The position numbers and the translations under genes are program-made. Below, piece by piece: positions 33,306 to 42,846 of a stretch of 64,000 nt of DNA. The stretch comes from JAAZKA01 sp034926225 (GTDB lineage Bacteria > Bacillota > Clostridia > Oscillospirales > QAMX01): the NCBI GenBank assembly GCA_034926225.1, contig JAYFRF010000007.1, forward strand, positions 1 to 64,000, given 5' to 3'. Below the pieces are notes generated by a model. It made no database searches, was not told the origin of the DNA, and saw only the letters and a list, made by a program, of their open reading frames with translations. Each line of letters opens with the position of its first letter. The first letter of the stretch is position 1.

Positions 33306-33761
33306 TTAAGTGTCTATCCGGGTAATCGCTGTCAACGCCCGATTACGGTAGACCAGATCCTCCCGCGTCGTAAATCCGCATTTCTCCCAAAACGCATTTC
33401 CACGCTCGTTACGCCCGAACACGACGAGCGCCGTCTTATGAATCCCCTCCCGTTTCAGCGCGTCCATCGCGGCCGTGACCAGCATCGAGCCGATTCCCCG
33501 ACGCTGTACCTCCTCGGCGACAGCGGTGTGATGGAGGAATCCCCGTCTGCCGTCGTGACCCGCGAGAATAACGCCGACGATCCGTTCGCCCAGAACCGCG
33601 ACAAAGCTTGTGTCGGGGTTCCTTCGTAAGTATCGCGCGATCCCCTCGCGCGAGTCGTCCACATCGTTGAGTCCCATGCCCGGCGTACGCAGCCACAGCG
33701 CGTAGACGGACGCATAGTCGTCAAGCGACATTGGCCGAATGGCGATTGTCGCTTCTTCCAT
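33306..33761 (-). CDS. GNAT-family N-acetyltransferase
   Basis: A 151-residue GCN5-type acetyltransferase. The acetyl-CoA loop is EVQRRGIGSMLVTAAMDAL (Q/RxxGxG/A type), the central strand is GFLHHTAVAEE, and the tail NAFWEKCGF matches the family. The substrate may be a small molecule or protein N-terminus. GGAGGCTG lies upstream of the ATG. Likely the first gene of a two-gene unit with the glycosylase. Confidence 0.85.
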   Translation of the reverse strand: MEEATIAIRPMSLDDYASVYALWLRTPGMGLNDVDDSREGIARYLRRNPDTSFVAVLGERIVGVILAGHDGRRGFLHHTAVAEEVQRRGIGSMLVTAAMDALKREGIHKTALVVFGRNERGNAFWEKCGFTTREDLVYRNRALTAITRIDT

Positions 33762-33773
33762 AATCAGCCTCCT

Positions 33774-34119
33774 AACACGGTCGTACTATCTATACATCCT
33801 GTAGTATATCACATCCTAGGCGGTATGCAAGCTTTTTTGTGGAAAGCGGCCTTTATTCCCCTTACCGAAACGGGATTATAAGATACACAGAAAATGATAA
33901 AGCCATTGTAATTAAAGTATTCTTTGACCTGCGGTTTTATATTGTGATAATTTGTTAGAGTAAATAGGATGAACGTAAAAAATAACTGGAAAAACTTGAT
34001 TCTTTTGTCTAAACATGGTATAATAAAATATAATGGTATGTATTCGCAAATTATGATCTTCTTTTTAAGGAAAGCACCTTAAAAAATCAGAGAGAGAGCC
34101 GCGTAGGGGGAAAGAGCGT
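33774..34119. other. Intergenic region before the c-di-GMP signalling gene
   Basis: About 345 bases, AT-rich, with no gene. It carries the plus-strand promoter described separately and otherwise no recognised riboswitch. A c-di-GMP aptamer was looked for and not seen. Confidence 0.5.
33996..34024 (+). promoter_or_regulatory. Promoter of c-di-GMP signalling gene
   Basis: TTGATT, a 17-base spacer and TATAAT, followed by a leader of about 90 bases. The ribosome binding site is GGGGG about 8 bases before the ATG at 34120. Confidence 0.75.
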
Positions 34120-37100
34120 ATGCCTTCCTTAAACACAATTCTGATCGTGGAAGATGACTGCGCCAATCGCAAGTTATTACATAAGATTTTGAGCGATGAG
34201 TACTCTGTTCTGGAAGCACGTAATGGGCAGGAAGGTATCAAGCTCCTATCGCGCAATCATCATTCCATTGCGGCGGTTATACTCGGTTTAGTCATGCCCG
34301 TGATTGATGGCTTTGCTTTTTTACAAGCGGTTTACGGCATGGCCGATTACAAGGATTTGCCGATCATTTCAACAGGCGACGATAACCCTGAGCATGAGAA
34401 GCTGGCGTTAAAGCTCGGTGCATGGGACTTTGTTTCTACACCGTATAACCCGGATATCCTTAAAATAAGGCTCCGTCATGCCATCGAGAGAAGCCAGAGG
34501 TCCGCGCTTAAGCGGCTCCAATACCTTGCCGAGTATGATACCCTGACGGATATCTATAATAAGTCCAAATTTCTCAGCAATACAAAAAAAATGCTCAATG
34601 AAAACCCGGATACTCCGTTTGTCTTTATCCGCTTCGACGTCAACCGCTTCCAACTCATCAATTCCTTCTACGGCATCGCTGAAGGCGATAAATGCCTGAA
34701 GTTCGTCGCAGAAAAGCTTCGGGAGTATATGGGCATCCGGAAGGTCAGCACCTATGGACGTATGGAAGCCGATGTATTTGCGTGTTGCTGCACCTATTCC
34801 ACACACGAATCGGTCAACCAGATGCTCCAAAGCGCAACGCGGGTTATGCAGGCCTATAGGGTCGATTTTAATATCGTGCCGACGTTCGGTGTGTATTACC
34901 TCGACGACTATACCCTTCCCGTGGAGCTGATGCTCGACCGCGCGACGCTCGCCGCTAAGAGCTGTAAGGGCAGCTACATCGCTAACATAGCGGAGTATAC
35001 TCCCGAGATGAGCCGTAAGCTTGCGCAAGAGCAGGAGATCTCGGGCGAAATGCAGGGCGCACTGGAAAGCGGTCAGTTTTGTTTTTACCTGCAGCCGAAG
35101 TACAGCCTGATAACGAACAAGCCCTGCGGCGCGGAGGCTCTGGTGCGTTGGAATCACCCGGAAAAAGGTATGATTTCGCCCAGCAGCTTTATTCCTGTGT
35201 TCGAAAAAAACGGCTTTGTCGGGAAGATCGACTATTTCGTTTGGGAACAGGTCTGCCGCCTGTTGTCCGGGTGGATTCATGAGGGCAAGTCTCCCATGCC
35301 CATCTCCGTGAACATGTCGCGTGTGAACTTTTATAACCCGAAGATCGTCGATATGATCTGCGAACTCACCGAAAGGTATGAAGTCCCGCCGCGTCTGCTG
35401 CAGCTGGAGCTGACGGAGAGCGCCTATATGGACGACCCGCATACGATGAAGGTCGTGGTGCATCAGTTGAAAATCAAGGGCTTCCCGGTGCATATGGACG
35501 ATTTCGGCTCGGGGTATTCATCCTTAAGTATCCTCAAAGATATCGAGGTGGATGTCCTAAAAATCGACATGCACTTTCTGGAAAAATCGGAAATTGCGGG
35601 ACGTGGAAATAATATCATCGCGTCCATTGTCCGTATGGCGAAATGGCTGAACATCCCCACCGTGGCCGAAGGCGCCGAGAATTCCGGACAGGTCGAATTC
35701 CTGCGGAGTATCGGTTGCGAATATGCGCAAGGCTACTACTTTGCGCGTCCGATGACGGTCGAGGAATACGAGCGCCTGATGGATGAGAAGGCGCCGGTCA
35801 CCGTCGAAAAAAAGCCGACGATCGATATGGATGCGCTGTGGGCGTCGAACCCGCAGATGGAGATACTGTTTTCCGATTCCGTGCAGGCGTCGTGCATTCT
35901 TGAGATGGATAACGGAACGCCCCGGATACTGCGTGCCAACCGCGCCTTTAACGAACTGTTAAGTGTCAGCGGTACGGAGATCTATGACATCGACATAGAA
36001 CGGGTCATGTTGGAATTCCGAACCGACCTAAAGGCCGCATTCAACAAATGCATCGATTCCCGAGGCTTTACCGAATGCGATTTCCGCCACAGAAAGATGT
36101 GTGACCGAACAATCTGGATCAATGTTAAATTCAAGTACATCAGCCAAATCGGCAATATGCATATCCTGTTCTGCAGCCTGTTCGATATCACCGCGCAGAA
36201 GAATATCGAAGCGGAGCTGAAAAGGTATCAATACGCTGTCCTGAACGGCTATTCTATTACGAATAAACTCTTGGTTGTAGACGATCAGCTGATCAACCGC
36301 ACCGTACTACGCAGCATCTTCAAAGCGCAGTATACCGTCCTTGAGGCCGCAAACGGCGATGAAGCGATTCGGATACTCGCGGAAAACGGCAACCGAGTCG
36401 ATTTGATTTTACTCGATATTATGATGCCGGTGATGGACGGCCTGGCCTTTCTCGAATACAAAAAGACGCATCAGGAAATCGCGGATATCCCGATCATTAT
36501 GATCACCTCCGCGGACGCGCCCGAACAGCAAATCAACACCCTTTCAATGGGCGCCAATGACTACATCATCAAGCCGTTCGTTCCGGAAATCGTAAGGCGC
36601 AGAGTCGAAAACGTGCTAGAGGCGACGTACAGGCTCCGCGAGATCGTCAGGGAATACGAAAATGCGATGGCGGCGGCACAGTCCGACCCCTTAACTCAGC
36701 TTTATAACCGTCAGGCCGCCGAGCGTATTATCTCTCTGACTCTGTCCGCGCAGACCGGACAGACGCATGCGCTGGTTATGCTCGATATCGATAACTTCAA
36801 GCAAGCCAACGATAACCATGGTCACAGCTTCGGCGACGAGGTACTGTCGAAATTTGCCGAAAAACTTCGGCAGTACTTCCGTAAGAAGGATATCATTGCC
36901 CGTCTCGGCGGCGATGAATTCTGCGTATTCCTCACCAATATCCCTTCCGGGCAGTTTGTTGTGAAAAAGTGCCGGGATTTGATTCAGCAGCTCGGTGCAA
37001 TCACTTTTGCCAACGAGTTTTCCCGCGCTACCTGCTCCGCCGGTATCGCCTTGACCTCCTCCGAAGCCACAAGCTTCGAGACTCTCTATAAGAGAGCCGA

Positions 37101-37260
37101 CAACGCTTTATATCGCTCCAAGCGTTCCGGTAAAAACAGCGTATCCATATATGGGATGGAACCTGACCCCGCGATGGCGCCGACGGCGGAACAGCTGATT
37201 ACCGATGCGGCGGCTGTGGCCGCAGACTCACCTTTAAGCGGTGACTATGACAATAACTGA
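34120..37260 (+). CDS. Hybrid c-di-GMP protein: REC-GGDEF-EAL-PAS-REC-GGDEF
   Basis: A 1046-residue cytosolic protein. Receiver 1 (5-120) has Gly56 where the phospho-Asp should be (AVILGLVMP) and Thr107 in place of the conserved Lys, so it is a pseudo-receiver. GGDEF 1 (~135-295) has MEADVF at 215-220 instead of GGDEF and is inactive. The EAL domain (~310-565) keeps EAL (339-341), VNMS, ELTES, DDFGSG, LKID and QGYYFARP, so phosphodiesterase activity is likely. A PAS-like domain spans ~590-700. Receiver 2 (~725-840) has an intact LLDIMMPVMDG. GGDEF 2 (~875-1030) has RLGGDEF and an RKKD inhibitory site. One protein thus may both make and break c-di-GMP under control of receiver 2. Confidence 0.88.
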   Translation: MPSLNTILIVEDDCANRKLLHKILSDEYSVLEARNGQEGIKLLSRNHHSIAAVILGLVMPVIDGFAFLQAVYGMADYKDLPIISTGDDNPEHEKLALKLGAWDFVSTPYNPDILKIRLRHAIERSQRSALKRLQYLAEYDTLTDIYNKSKFLSNTKKMLNENPDTPFVFIRFDVNRFQLINSFYGIAEGDKCLKFVAEKLREYMGIRKVSTYGRMEADVFACCCTYSTHESVNQMLQSATRVMQAYRVDFNIVPTFGVYYLDDYTLPVELMLDRATLAAKSCKGSYIANIAEYTPEMSRKLAQEQEISGEMQGALESGQFCFYLQPKYSLITNKPCGAEALVRWNHPEKGMISPSSFIPVFEKNGFVGKIDYFVWEQVCRLLSGWIHEGKSPMPISVNMSRVNFYNPKIVDMICELTERYEVPPRLLQLELTESAYMDDPHTMKVVVHQLKIKGFPVHMDDFGSGYSSLSILKDIEVDVLKIDMHFLEKSEIAGRGNNIIASIVRMAKWLNIPTVAEGAENSGQVEFLRSIGCEYAQGYYFARPMTVEEYERLMDEKAPVTVEKKPTIDMDALWASNPQMEILFSDSVQASCILEMDNGTPRILRANRAFNELLSVSGTEIYDIDIERVMLEFRTDLKAAFNKCIDSRGFTECDFRHRKMCDRTIWINVKFKYISQIGNMHILFCSLFDITAQKNIEAELKRYQYAVLNGYSITNKLLVVDDQLINRTVLRSIFKAQYTVLEAANGDEAIRILAENGNRVDLILLDIMMPVMDGLAFLEYKKTHQEIADIPIIMITSADAPEQQINTLSMGANDYIIKPFVPEIVRRRVENVLEATYRLREIVREYENAMAAAQSDPLTQLYNRQAAERIISLTLSAQTGQTHALVMLDIDNFKQANDNHGHSFGDEVLSKFAEKLRQYFRKKDIIARLGGDEFCVFLTNIPSGQFVVKKCRDLIQQLGAITFANEFSRATCSAGIALTSSEATSFETLYKRADNALYRSKRSGKNSVSIYGMEPDPAMAPTAEQLITDAAAVAADSPLSGDYDNN

Positions 37261-37291
37261 CCCGACGCCCTGTATCGCCAGACAAAAGACA

Positions 37292-37340
37292 GGCGGGAGC
37301 CTTCCGTTATTTGGAAGGCTCCCGCCGCTGCCGTTTTTAG
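37292..37340. terminator. Bidirectional terminator
   Basis: GGCGGGAGCCTTCC and GGAAGGCTCCCGCC form a perfect 14-base stem with a T-run (CCGTTTTTAG) on the plus side. It closes the c-di-GMP gene and the convergent ABC pair. Confidence 0.88.
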
Positions 37341-39178
37341 GACGCCTGATCAAACTGACTGTTGTACAGCTCCGCATAAAAGCCGCCGCGCTCGAGTAAG
37401 GTTTTGTGGTCTCCGCTTTCAATGATGTCGCCATCCTTCATCACGAGAATCAGGTCGGCGTTCTTGATCGTCGAAAGGCGGTGTGCGATGACAAACGAAG
37501 TACGCCCGCGCATCAGCTCATCCATTGCGTTCTGGATTTGCAGCTCCGTGCGTGTATCAACGGAGCTTGTCGCCTCGTCGAGAATCAGCATCGGACGATC
37601 GGCGACCATCGCGCGGGCAATGGTGAGCTGCTGTTTTTGACCCGCCGACAGGTTGACACTGTCGTCCAACACGGTATCGTAACCGTGCGGCAGTGTGCGG
37701 ATGAAGTGGTGCAGCCCGACCGCTTTGCATGCGGCCTGCATCTGTTCCTCGGTAACGTTTTTCGCACAGTAGATCAGGTTTTCACGCACCGTGCCCTCAA
37801 ATATCCATGTGTCCTGCAAGACCATACAGAACTGCGCATGGACGTTTTCACGCGGCACATCGGCCGTCGGAATACCGTCGATACGGATTTCGCCGCCTTG
37901 CAGCTCGTGGAAGCGCATTAGAAGGTTGACCATCGTTGTCTTACCGGCACCTGTCGGACCGACGATGGCGATCTTCTGACCGGGTTTCGCAAAGGCCGAA
38001 AAATCTTGGATCACGATCCTATCGGAGTCTTCATACCCGAAGCGGACATGCGAAAATTCGACCGTGCCGCGCACGGCGGATAGGCTTTTCGTCTTGCCGC
38101 TTTCGTCCGCCATCTCGGCAGCCTCGAGGAATTCGAACACCCGCTCCCCCGCCGCGGCCGCCGACTGCATCGACTGCATGGCCTGGGCGATCTGTGAAAG
38201 CGGCTGCGTGAAGTAACGCACATACAAAATGAATGCGATGATGACGCCGAAGGTGATGCGTCCGTTGATCGCGAGCAGCGCGCCGACAACGCAGACCGCG
38301 ACATAACCTAAGTTGCCGATGAAATTCATAATCGGCATCATCAGCCCCGACAGGCACTGGGCGCGGAAGCCGCTTTCCCGAAGCTTGCCGTTCATCTCGT
38401 CAAAAGTCTTTTTCGCCGACGCTTCACCGTTATAGGCCTTGACGACAGTATGCCCGGCATAAATTTCCTCAATATGCCCATTGATCTCGCCGAGGTGCTT
38501 CTGCTGACTGGCAAAATACTTCTGCGAGCTTCCCATGATGATCATCATCAGCACGAACCCGATAAGCGACGCCGCAACAGCCGTAAGCGTCAGCAGCCCG
38601 TTTGTCTTGAGCATCATAAAGAGCGACCCGACAAACAGCGTCACGGAGGATACCAGTGTGCCGACGCTCATGTTTAACGACTGTGCGATGGTATCGACAT
38701 CGTTTGTGACGCGCGACAGAACGTCACCGGTAGAGGTTTTATGGAAGAACCCCATCGAAAGCCGGTTGATCTTACGCGAGATATCGCCGCGCAGCTTTTG
38801 GGAGATGCGCTGCGTAATGGTCGCCATAACCAGCCCCTGAAACAGGGACAGTCCGGCGCTGATGAGATAGAGTATGACGAGTGTCAATCCGATTTTGGCT
38901 ACCGCGCCCATGTCGACGCCGGTCAGCAGGCCGTCTTTGATAAGATTGGTCAGCTCCGACAGTTTATCCGGTCCGATCAGCGTCAGAATCGTACCGCACG
39001 CGGCGCAAAAGAGCGCCACGATCATCACACCCCAATATTTTTTGCAATATCGTATGAGCTTCACCCAGGTGCCGCGAAAGTCCTTGGCCTTCTCGCCGCC
39101 GCCCATACCGGGACGCGGAGGACCCATGTGACCCGGACGATTGTTGTATGCCCCAAGCTTATAGGTATCCTTTGCCAT
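37337..39178 (-). CDS. ABC exporter half-transporter (multidrug type), subunit 2
   Basis: A 613-residue fused permease-ATPase. A Gly/Pro-rich N-terminal tail (about 1-30) precedes six transmembrane helices (about 50-340). The ATPase has Walker A GPTGAGKTTM, signature LSAGQKQQL, Walker B MLILDEATSSVD and a His switch in IAHRLSTIKNAD. It overlaps the preceding gene (TGATG), a common arrangement of heterodimeric exporters such as BmrCD or LmrCD. Substrate unknown. Confidence 0.9.
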   Translation of the reverse strand: MAKDTYKLGAYNNRPGHMGPPRPGMGGGEKAKDFRGTWVKLIRYCKKYWGVMIVALFCAACGTILTLIGPDKLSELTNLIKDGLLTGVDMGAVAKIGLTLVILYLISAGLSLFQGLVMATITQRISQKLRGDISRKINRLSMGFFHKTSTGDVLSRVTNDVDTIAQSLNMSVGTLVSSVTLFVGSLFMMLKTNGLLTLTAVAASLIGFVLMMIIMGSSQKYFASQQKHLGEINGHIEEIYAGHTVVKAYNGEASAKKTFDEMNGKLRESGFRAQCLSGLMMPIMNFIGNLGYVAVCVVGALLAINGRITFGVIIAFILYVRYFTQPLSQIAQAMQSMQSAAAAGERVFEFLEAAEMADESGKTKSLSAVRGTVEFSHVRFGYEDSDRIVIQDFSAFAKPGQKIAIVGPTGAGKTTMVNLLMRFHELQGGEIRIDGIPTADVPRENVHAQFCMVLQDTWIFEGTVRENLIYCAKNVTEEQMQAACKAVGLHHFIRTLPHGYDTVLDDSVNLSAGQKQQLTIARAMVADRPMLILDEATSSVDTRTELQIQNAMDELMRGRTSFVIAHRLSTIKNADLILVMKDGDIIESGDHKTLLERGGFYAELYNSQFDQAS

Positions 39179-40935
39179 CAGTCAAGTTCCTCCTTTGACA
39201 GCTGCGAATAGGCAATTTCACGATAGACCTCACAGTTTTTCATCAGCTCCGTATGCGTGCCGATCCCCGCGACATGTCCGTCGTCAAGTACGACAATGCG
39301 ATCGGCGTCGCGGATGGTACCGATGCGCTGGGCGACGATCAGCTTTGTCGCGTCGCGGCATTCCCGTTTCAACGCTTCGCGCAGCACGCGGTCGGTTTTA
39401 TAGTCGAGCGCCGAGAAGGAATCGTCAAAAATAAAAATTTCCGGGCGCCTTGCAATCGCACGCGCGATGGAAAGACGCTGCTTTTGGCCCCCGGATAGGT
39501 TTGCACCTCCCTGTGCGATGAACCCGTCGTAGCCATCTTCGAGCTTCTCGACGAAATCCGCCGCTTGTGCCGTATACACCGCGTTGACGACGTCCTCCTC
39601 CGACACCTCCGCGTGTCCGTTATCCCCGTAGGCGACATTTGAACGCACCGTGCCGCTGAACAGAACCGCCCTCTGCGAGACATAGCCGATCCTATCGCGC
39701 AGCGCTGCCTGCGAATACTCCCGTACATCGACGCCATCGACGAGGACGCTGCCCTCCGTCACGTCGTAGAAGCGGGGGATGAGGTTGATGACTGTACTCT
39801 TGCCGCAGCCTGTCGAGCCGATGAAGGCGACCGTCTCGCCGCGATGGGCGGTAAAGCTGATGTTCTCAAGGACGTATTCCTCCGCGTCGGGGTAGCGAAA
39901 GCTGACGCCGCGGAACTCAATCTCACCTTTTTGGCCGTCGGCGGATTCCCTGATGCCACCGTCCAGAATGGATGGCTTTTTTTCGAGGACTTGCAGAATA
40001 CGTCTGCCGGAAACCGACGCACGCGGGAGGATGATAAAGATGATAATCAGCATCATAACAGACATGACGATCTGCATCGCGTAGGAGGTGTAGACGACCA
40101 TATCGGAGAAGAGCGTGAACTTATCCGGCATCGCGGCTTGGTCGATCAGAAACGCACCGATCCAAAAGATAGAGAGCGTCAGCCCACTCATGACTATGTT
40201 GATGGTGGGGAACAGGATAGACATAACGCGGTTGGTAAAGAGGTTTGTGCGCGTCAAGTCATCATTTGCGGCGTCGAATTTGCTCTCCTGATAGTCCTCC
40301 GCATTGTATGCGCGGACGACGGCAAGCCCGGTAAGGTTTTCGCGTGTGACACGGTTTAAATCGTCGATCAACTTTTGTATACGCTTAAAACGCGGCATCG
40401 TGAAATATACGCAGGCGCCGACGATAGCGACCAGCAGAACCACGGCGGTACCGGTGGACATCGTCCACTGGCTGCTTTTGCCGGCGATCTTCGTAATCGC
40501 CCAGATCGCCATAATAGGCGCTTTGACGATCACTTGAAAGCCCATGACGATAAGCATCTGCACCTGGGTAACGTCGTTAGTGGAACGCGTAATGAGACTA
40601 GCCGTAGAAAAGCTGCCGATCTCCTCAAGGGAGAATGACTGTACCCTGTCGAACAGCTTTGAGCGCAGGCTTGCGCCGAAATTCGAAGCAAGCCGTGCGG
40701 CAAAAATGGCGACGATGACGGCCGCACACAGGCTGCCGAGCGCACAAGCGAGCATCTTCCCCCCGGCTGTCAGGATGTCACGCATAGCACTGCCCTCGGT
40801 TTGGACGCGCAACGTGATTTCCGACATATAATCCGGCAGCTTTAAGTCAAGCCAGACCTGTACGACAATGAATACGACGCTGCAACCCGCAAGAAACCAG
40901 TCCCTGCGCGTCAGGTTACGAAACAATTTGAGCAT
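39178..40935 (-). CDS. ABC exporter half-transporter (multidrug type), subunit 1
   Basis: A 585-residue fused permease-ATPase beginning at ATG 40935 with GGAG 6 bases upstream. Six helices (about 18-310) and an ATPase with Walker A GSTGCGKST, signature LSGGQKQRL and Walker B IFIFDDSFSALD, whose Asp replaces the usual catalytic Glu. The partner has DEATSS, so the pair would have one degenerate and one consensus ATP site, as in known heterodimeric exporters. The two-component genes directly upstream may control it. Confidence 0.9.
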   Translation of the reverse strand: MLKLFRNLTRRDWFLAGCSVVFIVVQVWLDLKLPDYMSEITLRVQTEGSAMRDILTAGGKMLACALGSLCAAVIVAIFAARLASNFGASLRSKLFDRVQSFSLEEIGSFSTASLITRSTNDVTQVQMLIVMGFQVIVKAPIMAIWAITKIAGKSSQWTMSTGTAVVLLVAIVGACVYFTMPRFKRIQKLIDDLNRVTRENLTGLAVVRAYNAEDYQESKFDAANDDLTRTNLFTNRVMSILFPTINIVMSGLTLSIFWIGAFLIDQAAMPDKFTLFSDMVVYTSYAMQIVMSVMMLIIIFIILPRASVSGRRILQVLEKKPSILDGGIRESADGQKGEIEFRGVSFRYPDAEEYVLENISFTAHRGETVAFIGSTGCGKSTVINLIPRFYDVTEGSVLVDGVDVREYSQAALRDRIGYVSQRAVLFSGTVRSNVAYGDNGHAEVSEEDVVNAVYTAQAADFVEKLEDGYDGFIAQGGANLSGGQKQRLSIARAIARRPEIFIFDDSFSALDYKTDRVLREALKRECRDATKLIVAQRIGTIRDADRIVVLDDGHVAGIGTHTELMKNCEVYREIAYSQLSKEELD

Positions 40936-40993
40936 ATGATTCTCCTTTCCCAATACGCGCTTAGTATACGCCGGTTTTCTAAACTGAAACGAA

Positions 40994-41032
40994 ACAAACA
41001 CCGCCATGGAAAGTTCCACGGCGGTGTTTGTT
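40994..41032 (-). terminator. Long hairpin between sensor kinase and ABC pair
   Basis: ACAAACACCGCCATGGAA and TTCCACGGCGGTGTTTGT pair over 17-18 bases. The downstream minus-strand T-tract is interrupted (TTTCGTTTCAGTTT), so termination may be partial and allow read-through into the transporter genes. Confidence 0.55.
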
Positions 41033-41042
41033 AAAAAAAAGA

Positions 41043-42095
41043 TCATTGTGTCGGAATCATAACCGTAAAAACCGTCCTTCCGGCGGCGCTTTCCACGCGT
41101 ACGCGGCCGTGATGCAGATCCACGATCCGGGAGACGATCGCGAGCCCGATGCCGGTTCCCTCCGTAGCATGGGAGGTGTCACACTGATAAAACTTTCGGA
41201 ATATACGTGTCTTATCGTTTTCTGGAATCGATTCTCCGCGGTTGCGAATCGAAACCGTGACCTCCCGCGCGGATTTTACGATGGTTACGCCAATCTCGCT
41301 GCCCGTGTCGGCGAATTTTACCGCATTGTCCAGCAGATTGATCCATATCTGCATGCATAGCTCCTCATTCGCGTTGATTTCCACCTCGCCAAAGTTTGCG
41401 TCGATCGTCAGCTCCTTCTCCGACCATTTTTTCTCAAACAGCAGGATGCAGTTTCGCATCTGCTCGGAAAGATTATACCGCGTCACATCGGTTAGGATGC
41501 TCTGATTCTCCACCTTCGCGAGATTCAGCACATTTGTCGCCATATCCGCTAGCCGCGTCGACTCGTCCACGATGATCGCGAGGTACTCTTTGCGGCGTTC
41601 CTCAGGCAGGTTTCCCTTTTGCAGGAGCTTTGCAAAGCCTCGTATAGAGACGATCGGCGTTTTAAACTCATGCGAGAAGTTATTTGCGAAATCGGACCGC
41701 AGCATCTCCGTTGCACGCAGCTCCTCGGCGAGTTTGTTGAAGCTTTCCACGATATCCCGCCCGATGGGAGGCCAAGTTAGTTCCAGTTGTACGTGGTAAT
41801 TCCCGGCTGCGAGCTCGTTTAAGCCGTCGAGAAGCCGTTTTACAGGCTTGAGCGGGATTCGACTGACGACTGCGGCGACGATGGTACCCATGACGATGCT
41901 TGACAGTGCGGCGGAGAGCATCGGCACCGTCATCATCGGATGGAGCCAGCCTTCGAGAACGCCTGAGTGCATCAGAAGAAAGTACATCGCGCCGACGAGA
42001 AACATCGTCAGCGTCAGAATGCCGAAGACCGCGAGGCTGAATAACATAATCAATAAAGTCATCCGGATATGCCGCGGTTTTTTTAGTGTATTCAT
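41043..42095 (-). CDS. Sensor histidine kinase
   Basis: A 350-residue membrane kinase with two transmembrane helices (about 12-40 and 58-80), a HAMP linker, a HisKA helix with the phospho-acceptor in NNFSHEFKTPIVSIRGF, and an ATPase domain with N-box WINLLDNAVKFA and G-box GTGIGLAIV. The extracellular loop is only about 15 residues, typical of intramembrane sensors that watch cell-envelope stress or a transporter. It overlaps its response regulator by 4 bases and precedes the multidrug ABC pair. Confidence 0.9.
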   Translation of the reverse strand: MNTLKKPRHIRMTLLIMLFSLAVFGILTLTMFLVGAMYFLLMHSGVLEGWLHPMMTVPMLSAALSSIVMGTIVAAVVSRIPLKPVKRLLDGLNELAAGNYHVQLELTWPPIGRDIVESFNKLAEELRATEMLRSDFANNFSHEFKTPIVSIRGFAKLLQKGNLPEERRKEYLAIIVDESTRLADMATNVLNLAKVENQSILTDVTRYNLSEQMRNCILLFEKKWSEKELTIDANFGEVEINANEELCMQIWINLLDNAVKFADTGSEIGVTIVKSAREVTVSIRNRGESIPENDKTRIFRKFYQCDTSHATEGTGIGLAIVSRIVDLHHGRVRVESAAGRTVFTVMIPTQ

Positions 42096-42766
42096 ATCTT
42101 CCTCACCGCCTTATATCCGAGTCCTCGTACCGATACGATTTCAAACTCCGTCCACCCTTCGAAACGTTTGCGCAGTCTGCTGATATGCACGGTCACTGTT
42201 TCCCAACCCGTATCGCTGTCCGCGCCCCAAATCTCGTCCATCATCTGAATGCGTGTGAAAATTTTCCCCGGATACGACAGAAGCTTATATAAGAGCAAAA
42301 ATTCTTTTTGCGGCATCTCCTGTGTCTGACCGTCACGTGTCACGGAGAACGAGTCGCAGTCGAGCGTGACGCCGCCGATCACGAGCTTCCGCTCACTCGC
42401 AATCCGCGCGCGACGCAGTAACGCACGGATGCGTAAAAGCATCTCCTCCTCGTCCACGGGCTTGGTCATGTAGTCGTCCGTCCCGGCAAGGAATCCCCGT
42501 TTCCGGTCAGCGGGAAGCTGCCGCGCCGATACCATCAGAATCGGCAGTTCGTTATTCACCCCCCGTAGGGTCTCAGCAAACGCATACCCGTCCAACTTCG
42601 GCATCATCACGTCCAGCACCACGAGGTCGATATGCTCTCTGTCCATCATCGCCAGCGCTTCCTCGCCGTTTTCAGCGTCGGATACGATGTAATGCTCCGC
42701 TTCCAGCACCGCGCGCAGTAGGAGGCGGGTGTTTTTATCGTCGTCAACCACCAATATATGAAACAT
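42092..42766 (-). CDS. OmpR/PhoB-family response regulator
   Basis: A 224-residue regulator. The receiver has acidic VVDDDKN, the phospho-Asp in VVLDVMMPKLDG and the Lys in MTKPVDEEE. The winged-helix output domain (about 125-224) ends RGLGYKAVRKI. It is transcribed with the adjacent sensor kinase and may control the ABC exporter pair downstream, as BceRS-like neighbours do, though that link is inferred from order only. Confidence 0.92.
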   Translation of the reverse strand: MFHILVVDDDKNTRLLLRAVLEAEHYIVSDAENGEEALAMMDREHIDLVVLDVMMPKLDGYAFAETLRGVNNELPILMVSARQLPADRKRGFLAGTDDYMTKPVDEEEMLLRIRALLRRARIASERKLVIGGVTLDCDSFSVTRDGQTQEMPQKEFLLLYKLLSYPGKIFTRIQMMDEIWGADSDTGWETVTVHISRLRKRFEGWTEFEIVSVRGLGYKAVRKI

Positions 42767-42846
42767 GACTCAGCCCTCCCTATTTCCATATTAACGCGGG
42801 AAGCTAAACGGAAGTTAAACCGTTTTACACCAAATGCTAAAAAGCG

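Noticed and set aside
33774..34119. Search for a c-di-GMP riboswitch upstream of the GGDEF/EAL gene
   Set aside because: No GEMM-type core or paired stems recognised; only a promoter and AT-rich sequence.
34408..35493. Long minus-strand open frame opposite the c-di-GMP gene
   Set aside because: His/Arg-rich antisense composition, no domain; the plus-strand gene is certain.
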